A DNA stretch of 64,000 nucleotides from Streptomyces nigrescens (lineage in GTDB: Bacteria > Actinomycetota > Actinomycetes > Streptomycetales > Streptomycetaceae): NCBI GenBank assembly GCA_024349765.1, contig AP026073.1:7936001-8000000 (forward strand), in the 5' to 3' direction. Numbering within the stretch: position 1 is the first letter of the stretch; each line of letters begins with the position of its first letter. The notes beneath the pieces are model-generated. The model was not told the DNA's origin and did no database searches. It was given only the letters and a program-made list of their open reading frames with translations. A program made the translations under genes and the position numbers. Of the stretch, positions 25,926 through 33,998 are shown piece after piece.

Positions 25926-27740
25926 GTGGCAAGTCCGGAAACAGGCGTCCTGGCGGCGCGTGCCCGTGCCCTCGCCGTGCTGCGGGTCCGCGGCGCGGCG
26001 CTGGCCGTGGCGCTGCTGCCCGCAGCGGTGGCGGTGGTGCTGGCCGTCGGCCGCGCGACCGGCCGTGTCGGCGCGGGCTGGGATCCGGTCGGCTGGGTGG
26101 CCGGCGGGCTCGCGCTGGTCAGCCTGCTCCTGGCCGCGCTGGTAGGGGCGGTGGTCGCGCGCGCCCGGCCGGCGCTCAGCCCCTCCGTGCCCATCGCCGA
26201 GGAATCCGCCCCGGACCTCTACCGCCTCGTCCGTGACCTGGCCGACCGACTGGAGGTCCCCGCGCCGTCCGCCATAGCCCTCACCCCGGACTGCGACAGC
26301 TGGCTGGAGGACCGTACGCACCGCGCGCACGGCCCGCCGCGCGGCGCCGGAGGGGCCGAGTCCGGTGCCGGGCGCCGGTCCGCCGCCGCCCCGGTCCTGG
26401 TGATCGGCTCGCCGTTCCTGTGGTGGATGCGGGTCGCCGAGCTGCGCGCCCTGCTCGCCCCCGTGGTGGCCGGCACGGGCCCGTCCGCGCATCCGGACAT
26501 AGCGGCCGCCCGCCGCTTCATCCGCGGCCTGGACGCCGCCGTCGCGGTCGCCGCCCGGGCCCGGGGCCCGCTGCGCGGCCCCGCGCTCCGCTTCGTCGGC
26601 CGGGTGGCCCGGCTGCTGCTCCGCGCCTGCCGCGAACACGCCACGATCATGGAGCGGGCCGTCGCGGCCGCCGCCTCCGAGCGCGCCCAGAGCGTCGACT
26701 ACGGCCTGCGGATCGTCGCCCAGGAGCAGGTCGGCCTGGCCTACGCGGGCTGGGACCGGCTGCTGACCCGGGTCGCGCTGCCCGCCTGGCGGATGGGCCG
26801 CTGGCCGTCCCGCCTGGACGCCGGCGTGGTCTCCGCGCTCACCGAGCTCTCCCGCCGGGACCGCCTCGCCGACGGCTTCGCCTCCCGGCTGGGCGAGCGC
26901 CCCGCCTGCGACCTCCTGGAGGAGCCCGGCGCGATCGACCGCGCCGCCTCCCTGCTGGCCGCCCGCCTCTTCCACGGCGGCCCGGCCGAGGCCGGCCCCG
27001 ACTGGTCACCGGTCGGCTGGAACCAGTACCCGGAAGAGGTCGTGGACCGGAAGTGGCGCCTGGAGGCCGCCCGCCTCCACCGCGTCCTCGACGACCTGCC
27101 GGCCCCGGCGCTCGGCCCCGCGCCGGCCCCGCCCCCGGTGGAGCCGTCCCCGGCCCCGTCCTTCTCGTACGCCGGCGGCCCGGCCGGTCCGCCCGCGGGC
27201 CGCGGCGGCCCGGCGGACCACCGGCCCGGCGACGGGCGCCCCGGCGGCCCGCCGTCCGCGCCCGCGGCGCCCCCGGGCCCGACGCTCGACCGGGTCATCG
27301 ACCGGCTCGCCCATGACGTGCAGGCCGGCGACCTGGTCGCCGCCCGGCTGGGTGCGGAGGTCGAGCGCGAGGAGCGCGAGGAGGCGGCCCGCCAGGCCGC
27401 CCGCGGCAGCCTGGCCGAGGACGCCGCGGCGGGCGTGGCCTGGGGCGACGGCCTGGCCGAGGGCGGTCTGCCGCTGTTCCCGCTGCAACCGCCCCGTACG
27501 GGCCGGGAGCTGCTCGCCGACCACGTCACGGCCATGGTCTGCTGCGCCGCCGTGGACACCGCCGGCGCGGTCCCCGGTCTGGACTGGCTCGACGGCCCGG
27601 CGCTGCTGGTCGACGGGGCCCGCCGGGCCGACCTGGGCAGCCCGGTGCTCAGCCTGGTCGACGACGGCGACGCCGGCCCGCTCCGCGGCTGGCTGACCAC
27701 GGTCGGCGTGCGCCCGGAGAAGCCCGTCCGCCTGGTGTGA
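25926..27740 (+). CDS. Membrane protein resembling M48 metallopeptidases but without the zinc motif
   Basis: 604 residues. Two hydrophobic helices (about 16-40 and 56-78) are followed by ESAPDLYRLVRDLADRLEVPAPSA, the typical run-in to HtpX/M48 domains. The peptidase helix then reads ELRALLAPVVAG (about 171-183), where active enzymes have HExxH. No replacement motif is seen, so I infer a catalytically dead pseudoprotease. Middle helices follow, then a Pro/Gly-rich linker (about 380-425) and a C-terminal helical region with many Glu/Arg. GTG 25926 is preferred over GTG 25914 because the GGGGG element would lie only 1 nt from the latter. Confidence 0.65.
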   Translation: MASPETGVLAARARALAVLRVRGAALAVALLPAAVAVVLAVGRATGRVGAGWDPVGWVAGGLALVSLLLAALVGAVVARARPALSPSVPIAEESAPDLYRLVRDLADRLEVPAPSAIALTPDCDSWLEDRTHRAHGPPRGAGGAESGAGRRSAAAPVLVIGSPFLWWMRVAELRALLAPVVAGTGPSAHPDIAAARRFIRGLDAAVAVAARARGPLRGPALRFVGRVARLLLRACREHATIMERAVAAAASERAQSVDYGLRIVAQEQVGLAYAGWDRLLTRVALPAWRMGRWPSRLDAGVVSALTELSRRDRLADGFASRLGERPACDLLEEPGAIDRAASLLAARLFHGGPAEAGPDWSPVGWNQYPEEVVDRKWRLEAARLHRVLDDLPAPALGPAPAPPPVEPSPAPSFSYAGGPAGPPAGRGGPADHRPGDGRPGGPPSAPAAPPGPTLDRVIDRLAHDVQAGDLVAARLGAEVEREEREEAARQAARGSLAEDAAAGVAWGDGLAEGGLPLFPLQPPRTGRELLADHVTAMVCCAAVDTAGAVPGLDWLDGPALLVDGARRADLGSPVLSLVDDGDAGPLRGWLTTVGVRPEKPVRLV

Positions 27741-27946
27741 GCCGGGGCCGTGCAGGGCCCCGCCGCACCGGCTGAATGTTCCCCTCCAGTTCGTGATTCG
27801 GAGCCAAGGGCATCTAAATTCACGACGAAGGGTGACGAAGCAAGTGCGTAATGTGATGTGCTGGGGGATGGCCGGGTTCACCCAGCCGGACGCGACACCG
27901 GCCCGATCGGCCGCGGCCGGTGGGGGACGCGGGAGGGGAGTGGAAG

Positions 27947-29428
27947 ATGGCGACGGAACACATCAGGCGCTGGGAATCGGGCGCCCTCGCCCACGCGGTC
28001 ACGGACCCGTTCGGGCAGGGCCCGCTGCCCTGGCTGCGCGGCAGCGAGAACTACTTCGACTCCGGCCGCATCATCCCCTGGTACGTCGACCCCGCCGTGG
28101 CCCAGGGCGATCTGCGGGTGCCCGTGCCCCGCAAGCTCAACGGCCCGCGCACCGCCGATGACGTCCACGGCCAGATCAAGGGCTTCGCCGACACCGGCGC
28201 GGTGGCGCCCGGCGAGGCCATCGACTTCCGGGTCTCGGTCGATCCGCCCCAGCCGTTCAGCATCGACGTCTACCGCATCGGCCACTACGCCGGCACCGGC
28301 GCCTCCAAGATCACCACCAGCCCCCGGCTGGCCGGCATCGTCCAGCCGCCCCCGATGGCCGCCGGCCGCACCGTCTCCTGCCACCACTGGTGGCAGTCCT
28401 GGCGCCTCCAGGTCCCCGCGTACTGGCGGCTCGGCGCCTACGTCGCGGTCCTGACCACCGTCGACGGCTGCCGCTCCCACATCCCCTTCACGGTCCGCGA
28501 CGACCGCCCCGCCGACCTCCTGCTTCTCCTGCCCGACATCACCTGGCAGGCGTACAACCTCTTCCCCGAGGACGGCCGTACGGGCGCCAGCCTCTACCAC
28601 GCCTGGGACGAGAAGGGCGCCCTGCTCGGCGAACAGGACGCCGCCACCACCGTCTCCTTCGACCGCCCCTACGCCGGCGCCGGCCTCCCCCTCCACGTCG
28701 GCCACGCCTACGACTTCATCCGCTGGGCCGAGCGCTACGGCTACGACCTCGCCTACGCCGACGCCCGCGACCTGCACGCCGGCCGGGTCGACCCGTCCCG
28801 CTACCGCGGCCTGGTCTTCCCCGGCCACGACGAGTACTGGTCGGTCCCCATGCGCCGCACGGTCGAGCTGGCCCGGGACACCGGCACCTCCCTGGTCTTC
28901 CTCTCCGCCAACACCATGTACTGGCAGGTCGAGCTCGCCCCGTCTCCCTCGGGCAGCCCCGACTCCCTGCTCACCTGCCGAAAACGCCAGGGCCCCGGTC
29001 GCCCCGCCCTGTGGCGCGAGCTCGGCGACCCCGAGCAGCGCCTGATGGGCATCCAGTACGCCGGCCGGGTCCCCGAGCCGGCCCCGATGATCGTCCGCAA
29101 CGGCGACCACTGGCTCTGGGAGGCCACCGGCGCGCACGAAGGCGACGAGCTCCCCGGCCTGGTCGCCGGCGAGGCCGACCGCTACTTCCCGCGCACCAGC
29201 CTCCCCGACCACACCCGCCGCATCCTGCTCGCGCACTCCCCGTACCGCGACGGCGAAGGCACCCGCCGCCACCAGGAGACCTCCCTCTACCGCGCGCCCA
29301 GCGGCGCCTGGGTCTTCGCCTCCGGCACCTTCGCCTGGTCCCCCGCCCTGGACCGCCCCGGCCACGTCGACGAACGCGTCCAGCGCGCCACCGCCAACCT
29401 CCTCGACCGGATCTGCAAACGAGACTGA
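27947..29428 (+). CDS. N,N-dimethylformamidase beta-subunit-like protein
   Basis: 493 residues. It matches the DMFase large-subunit-like domain: VSVDPPQPFSIDVYRIGHYAG (jelly-roll strand), LLLLPDITWQAYN, SLYHAWDEK, then a long Rossmann-like region with VFPGHDEYWSVPMRRTVELARD and FLSANTMYWQVEL. The true DMFase needs a small alpha subunit and iron; no alpha subunit is next to it, and related proteins are widespread in streptomycetes, so amidase activity is uncertain. No signal peptide. The ATG at 27947 follows GGGAGGGGAG with 6-nt spacing. It ends at a bidirectional terminator. Confidence 0.82.
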   Translation: MATEHIRRWESGALAHAVTDPFGQGPLPWLRGSENYFDSGRIIPWYVDPAVAQGDLRVPVPRKLNGPRTADDVHGQIKGFADTGAVAPGEAIDFRVSVDPPQPFSIDVYRIGHYAGTGASKITTSPRLAGIVQPPPMAAGRTVSCHHWWQSWRLQVPAYWRLGAYVAVLTTVDGCRSHIPFTVRDDRPADLLLLLPDITWQAYNLFPEDGRTGASLYHAWDEKGALLGEQDAATTVSFDRPYAGAGLPLHVGHAYDFIRWAERYGYDLAYADARDLHAGRVDPSRYRGLVFPGHDEYWSVPMRRTVELARDTGTSLVFLSANTMYWQVELAPSPSGSPDSLLTCRKRQGPGRPALWRELGDPEQRLMGIQYAGRVPEPAPMIVRNGDHWLWEATGAHEGDELPGLVAGEADRYFPRTSLPDHTRRILLAHSPYRDGEGTRRHQETSLYRAPSGAWVFASGTFAWSPALDRPGHVDERVQRATANLLDRICKRD

Positions 29429-29469
29429 GGAGCCGCCGAGCTTCCGCGCCTCCGCCCCCGTACGCGACC

Positions 29470-29493
29470 GGGGCGGGCCCGAAGGCCCGCCCC
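29470..29493. terminator. Bidirectional terminator
   Basis: GGGGCGGGCC CGAA GGCCCGCCCC: 10-bp stem with a stable tetraloop, between convergent genes. Confidence 0.75.
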
Positions 29494-29513
29494 GCGCAGG
29501 GTCCGTGGCCGTC

Positions 29514-29963
29514 TCAGGCGTCCTCCGCCCTGGTGGTGGGCAGCAGCTCCCGGATGTCGTGCGGCAGCGAGTGGCTCAGCCGCTCCATCAGTTCCGGGGC
29601 CAGCGCGGCGTCCAGCACCTCGAAGACCGCCGCCGCCTCCTGGAGGGCCGCCTGCTCGGAGACCCCGCCGCGCCAGGCGACCCGTGCGGCGAAGACCGTG
29701 AGGTCGAAGCGCTCGCCGTCGCCCGGAGGGACCGCCCCGCCGGGCCGCTCCGCCGAAGGCCCGGAACCCCCGGCCTGCCGCGGCTCCCGGGTCAGATGGC
29801 CCGCCAATTCGTGCGGCAACTGCGCCGCGACGTGCCGGGCCAGCCCGGACGGCACCCGCTCGGCCACGGTCTCCAGCGTCGAGCGGACCGCTCGTTCCGC
29901 CGCGCCCCGGTCCGGCAGTGAGGCGCGCTCCTGCACCAGAGCGAGGAACTCGTGATGCTGCAT
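29514..29963 (-). CDS. DUF2267 domain protein
   Basis: 149 residues. The DUF2267 helical pattern is clear: EFLALVQERASLPDRGAAERAVRSTLETVAERV, then a linker, then FAARVAWRGGVSEQAALQEAAAVFEVL and SHSLPHDIRELLPT. The family is common in actinobacteria and often linked with stress or gas-vesicle loci; its biochemical role is unknown. The ATG at 29963 opens the ordered domain. It is divergent from the DUF3140 gene across about 260 bp that hold no other gene. Confidence 0.85.
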   Translation of the reverse strand: MQHHEFLALVQERASLPDRGAAERAVRSTLETVAERVPSGLARHVAAQLPHELAGHLTREPRQAGGSGPSAERPGGAVPPGDGERFDLTVFAARVAWRGGVSEQAALQEAAAVFEVLDAALAPELMERLSHSLPHDIRELLPTTRAEDA

Positions 29964-30224
29964 GGTTCTGCCTCCCTTCCCAGCCGTCGCCTACCCGGGG
30001 TCCGCGCCGCCCATCGCGGGCGGGGTGGGTCTTCGGGAGGAATAGCCGCTTCCGCGCGGCCCGTACCGCCCCCGCCCGCAATCCACCTCAAGAGCTCAAC
30101 CCGCCGCCCGCCCCGCCCGAGAGGACGCCCCTCCCTTCCGCCCCTTTCTTCCGTGTTTGTCGTCACCGGACGCCGGGAACCCATCGACAGATCCCGACCT
30201 ACGGCCGACTTCTGGAGGCATGTC

Positions 30225-30563
30225 ATGGCGGAGTCCGGGCCCGTGAGCGACACGCTCTGGGACGAGTTCCACGCCCTGGTCAATATGACCTCGCGCGAGC
30301 TGCGGGACTGGCTGAGCACCGACGCGGCGGGCGAGGAGACCGAGGAGGTCCCCGACCGGGCCGGCAAGCGCACCGGCCGCCGGGTCCTGGGAATCCTGGG
30401 CAAGCGCCGCACCGACCTCACGGAGGACGACGCGCGGATCATGAAGCAGGTCTGCGACACCGTCCGCTCCCAACGGGACGCCTCCCGCGACCCCCGGGCC
30501 GGCGGCGACTCCTGGCGCCACGGCCTGATGAGCATGGGCCACGACCCCCTCAAGCCGGCCTAG
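30225..30563 (+). CDS. DUF3140 domain protein
   Basis: 112 residues. Conserved DUF3140 pieces are LWDEFHALVNMTSRELRDWL, a Lys/Arg-rich GRRVLGILGKRRTDLTEDDARIM and the C-terminal DSWRHGLMSMGHDP. The last motif and the HALVNMT helix are diagnostic. Basic residues suggest nucleic-acid contact, but no function is established. TGGAGG at 30213-30218 gives the ATG at 30225. The next gene is purC, 87 bp downstream. Confidence 0.85.
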   Translation: MAESGPVSDTLWDEFHALVNMTSRELRDWLSTDAAGEETEEVPDRAGKRTGRRVLGILGKRRTDLTEDDARIMKQVCDTVRSQRDASRDPRAGGDSWRHGLMSMGHDPLKPA

Positions 30564-30650
30564 ACGAGCACCCCCACCCCTGAGACACCGCCGTACCTCG
30601 GCGTACGGGAGAATCGGTACGACTCCTGGATCAACCTACGCGGAGGAAGC

Positions 30651-31550
30651 GTGTCCGGTTTTGTAGAAAAGCCTGAGCCCGTGGAGGTCCCGGGGCTCAC
30701 CCACCTCCACACCGGCAAGGTGCGCGACCTCTACCAGAACGCCGCCGGTGAACTGATCATGGTCGCCAGCGACCGCATTTCCGCCTACGACTGGGTGCTG
30801 CCCAGCGAGATCCCGGACAAGGGCCGGGTACTCACCCAGCTCTCCCTGTGGTGGTTCGACCAGCTCTCCGACCTGGCCGCCGACCACGTGCTGTCCACCG
30901 AGCTCCCGCCCGGTGCCCCGGCCGACTGGGCCGGCCGCACCCTGGTCTGCAAGTCGCTGCGCATGGTCCCCGTCGAGTGCGTGGCCCGCGGCTACCTCAC
31001 CGGCTCCGGCCTCGTCGAGTACCGCGACACCCGTACGGTCTGCGGCCTGGCGCTCCCCGAGGGCCTGGACGACGGCTCCGAGCTCCCCGCGCCGATCTTC
31101 ACCCCCGCGACCAAGGCCGCGGTCGGCGACCACGACGAGAACGTCTCCTACGAGGAGATCGCCCACCAGGTCGGCGCCGAGACCGCGGCCCAGCTCCGCC
31201 AGCTCACCCTGGCCGTCTACGCCCGGGCCCGCGACATCGCCCGCGAACGCGGACTGATCCTGGCGGACACCAAGTTCGAGTTCGGCTTCGACGGCGACGC
31301 CCTCATCCTGGCCGACGAGGTCCTCACCCCGGACTCCTCCCGCTACTGGCCCGCCGACCAGTGGCAGCCCGGCCGCCCCCAGCCGTCCTTCGACAAGCAG
31401 TACGTCCGCGACTGGCTGACCTCGCCCACCTCGGGCTGGGACCGCCACGGCGAACAGCCGCCGCCCGCCCTCCCGCAGGAGGTCATCGAGCGCACCCGCG
31501 CCAAGTACATCGAGGCGTACGAGCGCCTCACCGGCCTGAGCTGGTCGTAA
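30651..31550 (+). CDS. purC: SAICAR synthetase
   Basis: 299 residues, the single-domain actinobacterial form. It joins CAIR and aspartate with ATP to SAICAR in IMP synthesis. Motifs are HTGKVRDLYQN (ATP-binding), VASDRISAYDWVLPSEIPDKG, PVECVARGYLTGSG, KFEFGF and LADEVLTPDSSRYWP. The GTG at 30651 follows GCGGAGGAAGC. It is followed by a 19-bp hairpin shared with the opposing tRNA gene. Confidence 0.96.
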   Translation: MSGFVEKPEPVEVPGLTHLHTGKVRDLYQNAAGELIMVASDRISAYDWVLPSEIPDKGRVLTQLSLWWFDQLSDLAADHVLSTELPPGAPADWAGRTLVCKSLRMVPVECVARGYLTGSGLVEYRDTRTVCGLALPEGLDDGSELPAPIFTPATKAAVGDHDENVSYEEIAHQVGAETAAQLRQLTLAVYARARDIARERGLILADTKFEFGFDGDALILADEVLTPDSSRYWPADQWQPGRPQPSFDKQYVRDWLTSPTSGWDRHGEQPPPALPQEVIERTRAKYIEAYERLTGLSWS

Positions 31551-31577
31551 CGGCCGCCGGACGCCGGGCCGGACAGA

Positions 31578-31618
31578 AAAGGGGAGAGCCCCGGTCATCG
31601 ACCGGGGCTCTCCCCTTT
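31578..31618. terminator. Very strong bidirectional terminator (purC / tRNA-Gly)
   Basis: 19-bp perfect stem (31578-31596 with 31600-31618), 3-nt loop, AAA/TTT at the base. Confidence 0.85.
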
Positions 31619-31619
31619 G

Positions 31620-31695
31620 TGGAGCGGACGACGAGGCTCGAACTCGCGACCTCAACCTTGGCAAGGTTGCGCTCTACCAACTGAGCTACGTCCGC
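31620..31695 (-). tRNA. tRNA-Gly(GCC), CCA encoded
   Basis: Acceptor GCGGACG/CGTCCGC, D-arm GCTC-AGTTGGTA-GAGC with normal GG, anticodon stem CAACC/GGTTG around TTGCCAA (anticodon GCC), T-loop GTTCGAG, discriminator T, and CCA in the DNA. Confidence 0.97.
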
Positions 31696-32080
31696 ATGCT
31701 CCGTGCCGAGCTCCTGTTTCCAGTCGCCCACCGCGCGGTGCGGGCTCCACTATAGCCAACCCCGAGGGCTCCCCGGGACCGCCACCGCAGGACGTACCGC
31801 CCCCGCCCGGCTCCCACCGGCGCCGAGGGCAGCCGACGCGCACCGGCCCCCGGCGCCGGCGGAACACCAGGGCTCGACTTCTTGACCGCCAACTCCCCGG
31901 CCGGCGAAACCGTTTCCGCCGGGAAGGACCCGAAGAAGGGTCCGGAACCTTCTCGCCGGTCATGCCCGGAACCCGGAAAACGATCTGCGGGCCGGACCTT
32001 CCCTCTCGATCACTTGGCTCCGTGACATGCGTCACGCCAATTCCCGCAGATCACGATTCCGGGCGGCGGTGGGAAATACA
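31696..32080. other. Spacer between two tRNA-Gly genes
   Basis: No gene. It should hold the promoter of the left tRNA. GTGACATGCGTCAC at 32022-32035 fits the Streptomyces Crp-type pattern GTG-N6-GNCAC, but it lies far (about 330 bp) from the tRNA start, so its meaning is doubtful. Confidence 0.4.
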
Positions 32081-32111
32081 GAAGGCCCCGGTCACAAGGA
32101 CCGGGGCCTTC
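32081..32111 (-). terminator. Terminator of the second tRNA-Gly
   Basis: GAAGGCCCCGGTC / GACCGGGGCCTTC, 13-bp perfect stem, 5-nt loop. Confidence 0.8.
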
Positions 32112-32117
32112 ATTCTG

Positions 32118-32190
32118 AGCGGACGACGAGGCTCGAACTCGCGACCTCAACCTTGGCAAGGTTGCGCTCTACCAACTGAGCTACGTCCGC
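32118..32190 (-). tRNA. tRNA-Gly(GCC), no encoded CCA
   Basis: The 73-nt body is identical to the tRNA at 31620-31695, but here the 3' CCA is absent from the DNA. Confidence 0.97.
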
Positions 32191-32264
32191 AGGCATCCAC
32201 TCGGCTTTCACCGGTGGCGCGACAGCTACTCTACCTGATCCAAAGGACTGGTCGAGACTGTCAG

Positions 32265-32336
32265 AGCGGGTGACAGGGATTGCACACTGCGCCTCCCCCT
32301 TGGAAAGGGGGCGCTCTACTACTGAGCTACACCCGC
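32265..32336 (-). tRNA. Atypical tRNA-Gly(TCC) with altered D- and T-loops
   Basis: Perfect acceptor stem GCGGGTG/CACCCGC, D-stem GCTC/GAGC, anticodon stem CCCCC/GGGGG around TTTCCAA (anticodon TCC). The D-loop AGTAGTA lacks the G18G19 pair. The T-arm reads CAGTG-TGCAATC-CCTGT: at canonical length only one Watson-Crick and one wobble pair form, and the TTC of the loop is TGC. CCA is not encoded. Length (22 nt from position 44 to 65) is normal, so the arm is substituted rather than truncated. The pattern resembles staphylococcal non-proteogenic tRNA-Gly. Confidence 0.8.
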
Positions 32337-32342
32337 GTGACT

Positions 32343-32376
32343 CCTCGGGGCCCGGCCTTTCGGCCTCGCCCCTCGG
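32343..32376 (-). terminator. Hairpin after the Lsr2-family gene
   Basis: GGGGC and GGCC arms pair with GCCCC and GGCC, with small internal mismatches, between the tRNA and the stop at 32456. Confidence 0.45.
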
Positions 32377-32455
32377 CGTGCTCCAGACTCTAGCTGATCA
32401 GTAGGGGTGCTGTGCAAGTCGGCTGCGCCCGGACCGGCGGACGCCGGCAAGTCGG

Positions 32456-32776
32456 TTAGTGGTTCGCCGCGTTGAAGGCCTCGTAGACCTTCTTGGGGAT
32501 CCGGCCGCGCGGCGGGACATCCATCTGGTGCGAGCGGGCCCAGGCGCGGACGGCGGCCGGGTCGGGGTTCACCGCGGTCCGGGTGTAGGCCTTGCCGGAC
32601 TTGGCCCGCTTGCGGCCGGCCTCGACGAAGGGGGCGAGGGCGCCGCGCAGTTTCTTCGCATTGGCGGGATTGAGGTCGATCTCGTACGACTTCCCGTCCA
32701 ATCCGAAGGCGACCGTCTCTGCGGCTTCTCCTCCGTCGATGTCATCGGAGAGCGTTACTACTACGCGCTGCGCCAC
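32456..32776 (-). CDS. lsrL: Lsr2-family nucleoid-associated protein (probably LsrL)
   Basis: 106 residues, typical Lsr2 size. The N-terminal oligomerisation domain is MAQRVVVTLSDDIDGGEAAETVAFGLDGKSYEIDL. The C-terminal DNA-binding domain has the AT-hook-like RGR in DVPPRGRIPKKVYEAFNAA, which inserts into the AT-rich minor groove. Lsr2 proteins silence AT-rich, often acquired, genes. Streptomyces has two paralogues; from memory the one next to purSQL is LsrL. The promoter region is clearly AT-richer than its surroundings, so autoregulation is plausible. Confidence 0.92.
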   Translation of the reverse strand: MAQRVVVTLSDDIDGGEAAETVAFGLDGKSYEIDLNPANAKKLRGALAPFVEAGRKRAKSGKAYTRTAVNPDPAAVRAWARSHQMDVPPRGRIPKKVYEAFNAANH

Positions 32777-33075
32777 GGATATCGGTCCTTTCGTGGAGCG
32801 ACCCCGTGTTGACGTGGGGTGATGCTCCGGATCCGGCTGATTGGGATCAATGCTTTTTCATTTGTACAGCGATGGGCATTGCATTGTGAAGCCCAGTTAA
32901 TTTCGTCAGCGTGTCATCCCGCAATCCGGCCTCCGGATCTTTTCGAGGATTTTTCCTTGGGGCACTCCGCCCGATACCGCACCGTGATCGGGCAGGCGGG
33001 ATATCTATGCGCGTAGATTTTCGAACACGGTACTGTGAGGGCACCGCCTTACGCACCACACCACCGGGAGTGCCA
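32777..33075. promoter_or_regulatory. AT-rich divergent control region of lsrL and purSQL
   Basis: About 300 bp without a gene. 32846-32920 contains TTTTTCATTTG, TTGCATTGTG and AGTTAATTTCG, unusual for this chromosome. TACTGT at about 33030 could be the -10 of purS. An Lsr2-type protein would be expected to bind here. Confidence 0.5.
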
Positions 33076-33321
33076 GTGGCACGCGTCGTCGTCGACGTCA
33101 TGCTCAAGCCGGAGATCCTCGACCCGCAGGGGCAGGCGGTGCAGCGCGCACTGCCTCGTCTGGGTTTCGAAGGGATCGCCGATGTCCGTCAGGGCAAGCG
33201 TTTCGAACTAGAGGTGGAGGGACCGGTCGATGAGGCCGCCCTCGCCCGGGTCCACGAGATGGCCGGAACGTTCCTCGCCAACACCGTCATTGAAGACTTC
33301 ACCGTGCGGGTCGAGTCATGA
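33076..33321 (+). CDS. purS: FGAM synthase subunit PurS
   Basis: 81 residues. It is the small dimeric subunit that bridges PurL and PurQ and allows ammonia channelling in FGAM synthase. The sequence [41 protein letters not shown] and a C-terminal [10 protein letters not shown] are family hallmarks. GTG 33076 follows GGGAG with 5-nt spacing; an upstream extension is AT-rich promoter DNA. The stop overlaps purQ (ATGA). Confidence 0.94.
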   Translation: MARVVVDVMLKPEILDPQGQAVQRALPRLGFEGIADVRQGKRFELEVEGPVDEAALARVHEMAGTFLANTVIEDFTVRVES

Positions 33322-33998
33322 CCTCGCGTATCGGTGTGATCACTTTCCCCGGCACGCTCGATGACCGCGACACCCAGCGCGCGGTCGGTCTGGCGGGCGC
33401 CGAGGCGGTGCCGTTGTGGCACCGTGACAAGGACCTCAAGCAGGTCGACGCCGTGGTCCTGCCCGGCGGGTTTTCCTACGGCGATTACCTGCGCGCCGGA
33501 GCGATCTCGCGCTTTTCGCCGGTGATGGAGACCGTCATCGAGCAGGCGAAGGCCGGACTTCCCGTCCTGGGTATCTGCAACGGGTTCCAGGTGCTGACCG
33601 AGACGCATCTGCTGCCGGGCGCGATGCTGCGCAACAACCATCTGCACTTCATCTGCCGCGACCAGAAGCTGCGGGTGGAGAACGCGAGCACGGCGTGGAC
33701 CGCGGACTACGAGGCGGGGCAGGAGATCTCCATCCCGCTGAAGAACATCGACGGCCGGTACACCGCTGACGAGCGCACGCTCGATGAGCTGGAGGCGGAG
33801 GGCCGGGTGGTCTTCCGTTACCTGGACGGCAACCCCAACGGTTCGTTGCGTGACATTGCCGGCATCACGAATGCGGCGGGCAATGTGGTCGGCCTGATGC
33901 CGCACCCCGAGCACGCGGTGGAGCCGCTGATCGGGACCGGCCGGACCGACGGCCTGGGATTCTTCACCTCGATCCTGAAGAAGCTGGTGGGCGCCTGA
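33318..33998 (+). CDS. purQ: FGAM synthase subunit PurQ (glutamine amidotransferase)
   Basis: 226 residues, class I amidotransferase supplying ammonia to PurL. The nucleophile is Cys in [11 protein letters not shown], and the His/Glu of the triad are in [25 protein letters not shown] and [16 protein letters not shown] are typical. It overlaps purS by 4 nt and purL by 1 nt (TGATG), so stoichiometric coupled translation is expected. Confidence 0.97.
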   Translation: MTSRIGVITFPGTLDDRDTQRAVGLAGAEAVPLWHRDKDLKQVDAVVLPGGFSYGDYLRAGAISRFSPVMETVIEQAKAGLPVLGICNGFQVLTETHLLPGAMLRNNHLHFICRDQKLRVENASTAWTADYEAGQEISIPLKNIDGRYTADERTLDELEAEGRVVFRYLDGNPNGSLRDIAGITNAAGNVVGLMPHPEHAVEPLIGTGRTDGLGFFTSILKKLVGA

